A stretch of 64,000 nt of DNA, from contig CAJZBQ010000061.1 of NCBI GenBank assembly GCA_914767885.1, positions 186,001-250,000 of the forward strand, written 5' to 3'. The position numbers and the translations under genes are program-made. Of this stretch, positions 55,901 through 64,000 are shown in pieces. Position 1 is the first letter of the stretch. Each line of letters starts with the position of its first letter. Below the pieces are notes generated by a model that did not search any database, had not been told where the DNA came from, and saw only the letters and a list, made by a program, of their open reading frames with translations. The DNA is from Blepharisma stoltei (lineage: Eukaryota; Ciliophora; Heterotrichea; Heterotrichida; Blepharismidae).

Positions 55901-58900
55901 ATAATTTTCAGGATCTCATATGTCCAAAAATCTAGTCAAAAATGATTTGTCCCATTTTCTAGTATTTTTTGGATTTTTTCGAATGTCCTAAATTTTAGTT
56001 TTTTTACTTTAAAAAAAACAAGAAAATGAGACAATTGAGGTGCTGAAAAATTTTTTTTCTATCAAAAATTTTGTTAACTCCCCCCCCCATCCTTGATCGA
56101 ACGACTCGCCATCGTTCGATCAAGGATGGGGGTTAAAAAAAATTTTTTTGGGAAAAAAAATTTTATATATAAAATAAAAAATATATATATATATTTTTTT
56201 TATTTACTTTTAAATAAGAGGGTTAAGGGTATTTAATAATTATTTTTTAGAGCAAAAAATTGAATTAATTTCATAAAAGTACCAATTTTTAATATTTTGA
56301 TTTATTAGTCACCCCTTTAAACTGTATAAATTTTAATTTGTTCCTTATTAAATTAAATTTTTTTTTTAAAATTTTAAAGATCTCTATTTTATTAGATTAT
56401 TAATTTTTTTAAGCCTAGATTGATGACTAAATCACTTCGGATAGTTGATTTCGAAGCTTTCTGTCGTCTCAAAGTCCCTGAAACAACTTCATTAGGTGCA
56501 TCTTCCCAAGCTTTTGATAACTAATATATTTTTATATATATAAAGTTGCATGATATGAAAATCGTTCGATCAAGGATGGGGGTTAATTTCCCCAATTTTT
56601 AGGAATTTTTACAGTCAATCGTTCGATCAAGGATTGGGGGGGGGGAGTAAGAAAATTGGACAAATGAGGTCCTAAAACAATTTTTTTTCCTATAAAAAAT
56701 CTAGAAAAATTGACAAATGATAAAAGACTAGAAAATTGGGGAGATCCTTATATCAGGGTATGGCATTGAAGTCATGAGTTGGTTCAGAAATATCTGATGT
56801 CCTGCAGCGAAGGATTAAAGCACAAATCTGCTGATTTATGGCCTGATCCAATAAGCAGTTACACTTGACTTTTTATTGCTAGCATCACCGAGTCAGCAGG
56901 CACCTGAAATGGATTAGGGTGAATAACTTGCTCAAGCTGCTATCGCGGCCTATCCGGATCACGGAAACAGTTGAGTTTTTCCTCAGGGATGGATTGGAAA
57001 ATAAGGAACGCATGCTAGATAGCAAGACAGTCTATTCAGTTAAAGGGCTCCGAGCAGGAGCAGAAGCAATATGATAGGCAGAGAGGAGTAAATGGGTGGT
57101 AGAAGGGACCAAATTCAAGATGGTGGTGCCCAGTGAAGGTCTTTGATACAATAGGGCAATTCACTACCTAGAGTAAGAGTTTCGGCCTGGGCTTGAAGTT
57201 ACCAGGGTGAAAGCCACTCAATTTGGCAGTATGCTAGGCGACTAGCGCCGCACAGAATGCTATCAGTGAGAAGTGGTGACTACCCATCATTATCTAATCT
57301 AATCTAAGCAAGGCTTGAGACTGGTATATGAAAGGAGATGAACTTATAATCAATGAAATTGCTGGCTTACTGCCTATTAACAGGATTGAGTAAAGCACTG
57401 AAAAATTGTTAGTAATATCATGTTTCGATAACAGAGCAGAGGAAGAAATTTCTGTATTAATTCATATAGAAATTGTGAAGGCAGTCCCAATTAGAAGATT
57501 TGGAGATGTATAGGTCGAATACTCAGGCAGCCTTAAAACTGAAGATTGCCCATTAAAATAAAACCCTCTTAAATAAGCAGGGATAGGATCATCAGCTTCA
57601 TAATCTGGATAAAATTGTTCAGATGACCCAGTTATGACTGGGATTGAGCTTGCTCTATCATAAATGACTCCATTCAGAGTATTAAGGTCTAAGTCAAAAA
57701 AATTTTCTTTGGCCAGCACACATCCACTTGGAGAAGAAGAATATCCTACAGGACACCCAGCTTTACAAACTCCTAAAGAACTATAATATCCATCTGCACA
57801 GGATAAGCAGTCCAAAGAGCTAGAAGATGTGCAGGTTTTGCAAGAAATATCACATAATTCGCAGTCTTCATTAATAGTGTTCCAATAATACCCAGAATTG
57901 CATTGGCAGTTTGTGCCTACTAAATTTGCGTTTGTTTTGCAAGTAATGCACGTATTTGTATAGTCGTCACATACTTTGCAGATAACGTCTTTACATAAGT
58001 TGCAGCTTTTATCACTTCTTACGCAGCCATTTGCAGAGCATCCAGGTAAACAAGCTACACAGATGCTGCCATCAAAGTATTTGTCCAAACCACAATTATC
58101 AATACAAGCATTGCTATTATCAATAGGGCAGAGAGAGCATGAATTACAAGAACTTGAAGCTAAACTACCTAATGCTATTGGTGTATTATATATTCTTTAA
58201 AATGTATAAAACTTGCTAATGGGCAATGTCTCTATTTAACATAATGAATAGGAAACGGTAGTAAAATTTCTTATTATTATAAATGGTTATAGATTTTTAG
58301 ATCCCATAAAAATCCAGTAAAAAATGACACTAAAGATGTAGGGCTTGAATGGCATGCCCCAATTGCTATTAAAAATGAATTTTTTCTACCTCCCGCTCTA
58401 AACTGGAAAAAATCCTCTCAATAAATTTTTTTTTTAAAATTTTTAAAAATTTATAAATTGAGAAATTTTAATATAATTTATGAAAAATAATAATAAAAAA
58501 ATTTAATCGGTTCAGTATAAAATTGTTTAAATAGCATTCTATTTTTACTTTTCTATTAAAATAGGTAAAAATTAAATTAAAAAATAAATAGATTCGGTGT
58601 TAGAAACTTTTTGAATATCATTCTACATGCATTTTATCTATTAAATTGAATATACATAAAATGGCGTATGGCGACCGACCCACCCTCTCAGTGGTGGTTA
58701 CCCATGTATATCCGGGCATGGTTTTTGGAGCCAGGAATTAGCCCAACAACGTCTGGGACCTCGAAGCGAGAGGCCTAAGCGCGAGAGCCGCTGTTTTTGC
58801 GACCAGACCCATGGGCAGTTATTCGTGACTTCTTTTTGCCAGCAGCGCTCAGCCCAGTGAGTGCCCGAAATGAGGCAGGGTGAATTACCTGCCTAAGCTG

Positions 58901-61900
58901 CTTTAGTGGCTCGCCCCGAATGGCGAAAGCTGTTGAGTTCTTTCTCGGGATGACCGGAAAAGAGGGGAGGCGAGTTAGACATTGAGACGGGGGTCTCTCC
59001 AGTTGAAAAGGTGCCCTTCAATGGGCAGATCTGGCGGACGACGAAGCGGAGTTGGCGTAAACTTAGGCGACGATCCAAGTTGGAAATGGAGGTGGTCAGC
59101 AAAGCCGGTATGAGACGGCCCTTGACAATACCTCTACCGAGAAAACCGGGGGTTTCGGCCCGGGCTTGGTGAACGCTCTGCCACCACACGGGAAACCGTG
59201 GCATGCGACCTCGGACGTAGTAGGGACCTTAAATACCCAGCGTAATCTTAATCTTAATCTTAATCTATTAAATTGATCAAACTAATTTTATAAAAATGGT
59301 ACTTTCATCGTTAAAATTTTCCTATTGAAAATAATTCAAAGGGGGTAAAGTGCCGAAAAGAAGCAAATCTACTGAAATTTTCTTCCAATTTAAAGGGGAG
59401 ACTAAATCATTCAGTCAACTTGGTGCTAAATCGCTTGACACATCACTTGCTCCATTTAGAGATAAAGTTATAGTTTGTTGAGGAGTAGAGCTTATGCTGG
59501 AAATGGTTCATAGACTTTTAATATGAGACATTTCTCTGAGACATTGATCTAAATTTTTCCTATGAGATATTTGATCGAAAAATGACGGTTTCTTCCAAAC
59601 AAATGCCTCATAGGAAAAATTTTGACCAAATTTTCCCAGGAAATATCTCACTCGCAAAAATTCCCGATCAAATGGCATGAAGCCACTGGAAATTGCTGAT
59701 ATAAAATTTCATTGAGAAAGGGTAGCCTCTAATGAGGGATTAGAGCTTGTATAAGTAATTGTGGATGAGTCTTTTAGAGTCAAAGTAAGAGATGGATATT
59801 TGCTTATTAGTTCAAGACTAATCGATTTTTTAAATAATCCGTTGTTAGCTTGCTTAATTCCCACTTGGAGATATTCCAAAAAAACTCAATTAATTATTAA
59901 AATTTATGTTTTAAATATAATACGATTTGGCCTGTGATTTCATTAACATGATTATATTAAAAGCATTCACTAAAAAAAATTATATTTGTTTATAAAGCGG
60001 CTAATCTCCCCAATGATTTTGCTCAATAGCCAAGGAGGTAGAAAAAATAACCCCAGTGCCTACTATTGGTTTTATTCAAACTGCTATAGTAAATTTTGGT
60101 GCAAAAGTTAGTAGTGCTGTCGTAGTACCTGCATAAGGAGGCAGCTGCATATAAGATGAGCCAGTAAAATAATAACCTCTATTAATAGTTGCTATAGGAT
60201 CAGCTGCATCATAATTAGGATAAAAACTATTATCTTTGCCTGTAAGTACTGGTATATTTGACTTTAAATCGGTAACGACATCTTTTATTTGATGCGGCAT
60301 CAAATTGAATACAAAAAAATTGGTATAAGCAGGATAAGCATTACAATTGCTACCATTTATAAAATATCCAGTAGGGCAAAATGACATACACAAAGATTGA
60401 ATCAGATAATACCCTGATATACAAGTAAGGCAGCCATTAAATTTAAGTGTAGAGCAAGATGCACAAATTGAATGGCAAAGCTCACAGCTTTGGAAGTTGG
60501 GAACTCACAATGCATTTGCAAGACACATACAATGACCAGCTGATTTATAAGCATTTGTAATACAGCTTGTGCATTCTCCTGAAAAAGTAGTGCATGATTC
60601 GCATTCTTTATCTCTGCAAAGGTTGCATGATAAGTCATTAACACATCCTTGGATGCAGCTAGAGCAAGCTATACAGCTATCAGGGTATTTATCGAAATCG
60701 CATTCACTTAAGCACAAATGATTTGATGGACAAGCAGAGCAACCAGTCACACATGAAGAAGTCGCATAATCATCAGCTTGGTAGCTATACGAGTTATATA
60801 TTATTAATCTTGCTAAAAAACCGTGAAGTCCTGAAGTTCCAAAAGTTTCATCATTTCCTATATAAAGGTAGCCTAAAATGGTATCTTTAAAATAGGTCAA
60901 AGAAGTAGTTGTAATAGAGCTAGTAGATACTGCATTGATGTAGAAATTAATAATGGTTTTTCCATTAGACTGGACTTGGCCTGTAAAGCTTAAGAAATTC
61001 CAACTGCTTAAAATACTTGTAGAAGCTGTTAAAGTTTTAGAAGTTGAATCGGAAAATTTTATTGAGAGGACTGGAAACCCAGATGAGTCTACAGTTATCT
61101 TAAAAATATCGCTCGAGATGTACTTTGTTACCAATATTCCACCTGAAAGTGGTTTAGTTCATATAGAAACTGCAAATGATGGCGCTATCATTACAGTCGA
61201 TGATAAATATTTGCTGAATTTAAAATAGTAGCCTCTTTTATAAGCTGGAATTGGATCATTAGCATCAAAATTTGGATAAGTATAAGCATTATTAATACCT
61301 ACATTGAACCCAGAAACCGTATCAAGACGAATCTGGTCTGTTAAATCCAGGCTTATTCCTATATTTGATACATAATCACATGCATTTGTGATTGAATTTT
61401 TAATATACCCCGATGGACACTCACTTAAGCATTGTCCAGTTGAGGCAAACAAGAAAAACCCTGATATGCATGCAGTGCATTTATTATAAATCGAAATAGT
61501 ACATAGAGAGCACTCGCTTGGACATAACGCACATGAGAGTCCATCTATAGAAGCCCCATAGCCAGGATTGCAAAAGCATGAACCAGAAACCAAATGAGCG
61601 CTAGAAATGCATTGAGTGCATTTTCCTGCTCCAAACCCTATACAAACTAAGCATAATATATCATAACAAATATTGCAGGAATTTCCTCTAACACATCCTT
61701 TAGTGCATGAGCTGCAAGATAGGCAAGAAGCACCATTTTGATATGCTGAGAATAAACAAGTTGATAAGCAAGAAGATTTTAATCCAGCCCCACAAAATGA
61801 GAAGCCATTAAGGATACTTAAAAAATCACTAATTCTTACATTCCACAGCTGAAAAGAATATAAAAACCCAACAAATCCAGAGCTGTTGCTTTTTCCCAAT

Positions 61901-64000
61901 TTCAAATTAGTAGATGATTGGTCTCGAAAAATCAAATTAGGGTTGCTTAATGAGTTCACTAAATTTCCATTGACATAAATTTCAAAAATAGTCGTACTTG
62001 ATGCGTAAGCTACTACGACTGATACGTAATTTCAAGCTGCGAGCAAAATACTTTGTGCTAATGAAATTCATGACTCTACTTGCATATTATTTTCCAGTTT
62101 TACTCTCATAGATCCATCTGATACTATTTGTAGCTTATTTTTCCTTATAACAGTGTCATCAGTTATATCTCAGACTCATGTACCCGTAGAAAAGCTGTGA
62201 GAAAGTGAAACAGGCAATGAAGACTCTAAATACATGTTCCCATCAAAATAAAGACCTCTTTTATATGCAGGTATAGGATCAACTGCCTCAGGGGATACAA
62301 AATGCTGATAAGTGCTTGAAGAAGTTCCAGAAGTAAAAAAGCCATAAGAACCTTGAAAATCACTATTCCCAATGATTTAATTATTTCAGGAAAAATATCG
62401 TATAAGACAACACAATGAAAAACCTATACAATTCAATTAATTATATCAAAGAATAAATCAATAACTTTAGTTGAAACTTCTGTGCATGAAGCTCCATATC
62501 CATAAGGGCAGTCATTTAAGCATATATCATTTACCATCTGGCTTCCCGTTGTACAGCTGCTACATTCAAAATAGCTGGTTTGTTTGCAGACAGAACAAAG
62601 CATATCACAAACTTCACAATTACCTGGCTTCCAAAACGTGTTTGCCTTACATTTACATCCTCCTGATCCATCATTTTCTGCATTTGTGATACAGCTTGAG
62701 CAAGACCCAGAAAATGAATCACATGTTTTACATTGTAGAGTCTTACAAAGGGTGCATGTACCGCTAGAACTGCTATATCTACACCCATTCGTGCACGATC
62801 CTGCACAACTTTCACAAGCTGATCCATTATAAAACTCCAAAAATGGGCAAGTTTTAGGACAGTTATAGTCACTAGGACACTGAGTGCATGGAGAAGTGCA
62901 GCTTGACGTTTTATAGTCGTTGATATAATAACTTGCTGAATTAAAAATTTTTAAATTGTATAAAAAACCTTCAAAACTGCTTGTGCCTGCATTTCCGATG
63001 TAAAGAGTACCAGTGTTTTGGTCCTGAAAATAAGTTTGTGTTGAAGATGTACTTGACCCTGTAGATATTGAGTTAAAATATGAGCTTATGGTCACTGTGT
63101 TGCTGCTTGAGTTAATATTTCCTGTAAATGAAACAAAGCTCCAGCTACTTGTCAAGATATCTTGAGATGATAAAACAGAAAGTGACGAAGAATCACTGAG
63201 AGTAAGCGAAAGTTTGGGAAATCCGCCATTGAGTTCTAGACAAAAGATTTGTAACCCTGAAACTATTTTCGTTACAATTGGACCTGAAGATATTGGAAAT
63301 ACTCATATAGATATAGCAAAATATGGACCTATCACAGTATTCGTTTGCATGTAGCTTGATGATTTAAAATAATACCCTTGTAGATACTGAGGGTATGGAT
63401 CGCCTGCCTCATAGGTTGGATAAACATTACTGGTAGGCCCAACTTGCACCCCTGAGACTGAATCAAGCTTTATTTGGTCGTAAAGGGATAAGCTTAGCCC
63501 AATTCTTGATGAAAAAGTGCAAGTTTTTGTTGAGGAATCCTCTATAAATCCTGTTGGGCAGTTTATTAGACATACCTTATTAATTAGTAAAAAATAGCCA
63601 GAATTGCATGAAGTGCATAAAGTATCTAAAGGACCTACACAAGAAGCACATTTAGTATTGCAAGGAGAGCAAAGAGCTTGGCTTGCAGGCTGATAAAACC
63701 CAGAATTGCATTGGCAAGGAGATCCAGAAGCATTAGAAATGCACAGCGTACAGCTGTTTGATAAAAAAGATGAGCACTGGGCGCATAAAAAATCATCACA
63801 AATGTAGCAAGATGTCCCTCTAGTGCATCCCATTGTACAAGAGCCTGAGGCTAAGCATGGTTGGCAATTGCTTCCATCATAATAATAAGAATACTCACAT
63901 GGCCATAAGGTTGATACCACTCCACCTGTAAAGCCATAAAGATTATAGGGTGTAGAAAAGTCTGTAATGGTTTCTCCTCATAGCTGAAAATAGCTTATAA
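52974..64000 (-). CDS. Gene D: paralogue of gene A, 5' end outside window, probably frameshifted
   Basis: Reads from the right edge to TAA at 52974-52976. It covers five and a half LamG-like/Cys-rich modules, the beta domain and about seven helices, all matching gene A. Eight insertions (80, about 160, 189, 1016, 89, 1526, 447, 190 bp). After removing them the coding length is out by two bases, traceable to a run of six T at 58380-58385 where gene A has four. That puts a stop soon after LND in the coding strand. Either this copy is a pseudogene or the run is an assembly error. The insertion load is heavier than in gene A in the middle and lighter at the ends. Confidence 0.72.
53684..53873. 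mobile_element. Insertion in gene D, T(T/C)A duplication, 190 bp
   Basis: Counterpart of 13299-13501; length 1 mod 3 equals the frame step between 54171 and 53645. Confidence 0.8.
54829..55275 (+). mobile_element. GC-rich SINE-like retroposon S5, private to gene D
   Basis: ATCGCAGATGCA flanks it; gene A has a single copy. The tail is CTAATCTAATCTAATC. The head begins near ATTAATATGGCTGAAGCG. The length (447) is a multiple of three. No TA is shared by the two flanks. Confidence 0.82.
55850..56750. mobile_element. TA-flanked element with AGGATCCCC ends nested in S6
   Basis: Inverted ends AGGATCCCCCCTCATTTG... / ...GGGGAGATCCT. TA duplication. The word AATTTTCTAG recurs several times inside. 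Absent from S2. Confidence 0.78.
56078..56650. mobile_element. MITE-2 copy nested in the AGGATCC element
   Basis: CTCCCCCCCCCATCCTTGATCG ends, TAA duplication, same core as 41625-42172 but reversed. This is the third level of nesting inside gene D. Confidence 0.85.
58191..58279. mobile_element. Short TA-flanked insertion in gene D, 89 bp
   Basis: Counterpart of 16764-16852, same length. Confidence 0.65.
58389..59404. mobile_element. TA-flanked MITE-like insertion in gene D with nested retroposon S7
   Basis: Counterpart of 16960-17483; ends CCTCCCGCTCTAAACTGG / CCAATTTAAAGGGGAGAC. Confidence 0.75.
58650..59276 (+). mobile_element. GC-rich SINE-like retroposon S7
   Basis: ATCTATTAAATTGA on both sides, single in the gene A counterpart region. 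Head AAAATGGCG, tail of AATCTT repeats. It has the conserved CTACCGAGAAAACC...GGTTTCGG stem-loop (59133-59158) and the GTTGGAAATGGAGGTG word shared with S1. Confidence 0.85.
59505..59693. mobile_element. Insertion in gene D with CTGGAAAT 8-bp duplication
   Basis: Counterpart of 17584-17734, 38 bp longer. Confidence 0.65.
59880..60039. mobile_element. Decayed MITE-1 in gene D, boundaries approximate
   Basis: Counterpart of 17921-18094. About 160 bp gives the required 1 mod 3. Confidence 0.58.
62366..62445. mobile_element. Short TA-flanked insertion in gene D, 80 bp
   Basis: Counterpart of 20746-20837. Confidence 0.73.

Larger units (their letters stand above)
55792..57317 (+). mobile_element. 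SINE-like retroposon S6 in gene D with two nested elements
   Basis: Same insertion as S2 in gene A; head AAAATGGTGATGAC, tail ATCTAATCTAATCTAA, flanking CAAGGCTTG. It is 896 bp longer because of an AGGATCCCC-ended element that in turn carries a MITE-2. Confidence 0.82.
42600..64000 (+). repeat. Segmental duplication, right copy (gene 3 + gene D)
   Basis: Direct-orientation paralogue of the left block. It continues past the window edge. Its 3' flank (42600-45447) is interrupted by about 1.9 kb holding a small UBA-domain ORF and two MITEs that the left copy lacks. Confidence 0.85.

Noticed and set aside
1-64000. TAA or TAG as sense codons
   Set aside because: Coding blocks contain no in-frame TAA or TAG at conserved positions once insertions are removed, and genes end in TAA.

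Overview
The window looks like germline (micronuclear-type) DNA of a ciliate that reads UGA as tryptophan, most likely a heterotrich such as Blepharisma. The reasons are these. The DNA is AT-rich. Paralogous genes repeatedly carry TGA where a sister copy has TGG or where a conserved Trp is expected, while every complete gene ends in TAA. The coding regions are broken up by many short transposon-like segments that are not spliceosomal introns. The genus is an inference; the code and the insertions are read directly.

Gene content is one dispersed family of very large surface proteins. Members share a hydrophobic N-terminus, then alternating LamG/concanavalin-A-like beta domains and Cys-rich (furin/GF-receptor-like) repeats, then a short beta domain, then about seven membrane helices. 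Left to right: gene 1 (minus, 1-3203, runs off the left edge, no insertions); gene 2 (minus, 4149-11345, six insertions); gene A (minus, 11758-26468, fourteen insertions, about 3030 aa after removal); truncated gene B (minus, 26682-29496); decayed copy E (minus, about 29905-31180); a C-terminal pseudogene fragment F (plus, 31475-31985); gene C (plus, 32377-39105, two insertions, 1994 aa); a transposon-rich spacer (39106-45447) with a small UBA-domain ORF; gene 3 (minus, 45448-52504, paralogue of gene 2); gene D (minus, 52974-64000 and beyond, paralogue of gene A). The gene 2 + gene A block and the gene 3 + gene D block are a direct segmental duplication about 40-41 kb apart.

The central observation is that the insertions sit inside codons, are flanked by short direct repeats, mostly have lengths that are not multiples of three, and have empty counterparts in sister genes. 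If each is removed with one repeat copy, the frame is restored across gene 2 (1830 bp removed), gene C (744 bp) and gene A (about 5.6 kb). This is what internal eliminated sequences (IESs) should look like, and several unrelated transposon classes supply them: MITEs with TWA duplications, TA-flanked hairpins, an 8-bp-duplication element, and GC-rich SINE-like retroposons with 12-15 bp duplications. Gene 3 and gene D keep the same old insertions, have private newer ones, and each show one unexplained small frameshift.

No tRNA, rRNA or CRISPR was found. Coordinates of insertions run from the first base after the left repeat to the last base of the right repeat, so their length is the amount removed.
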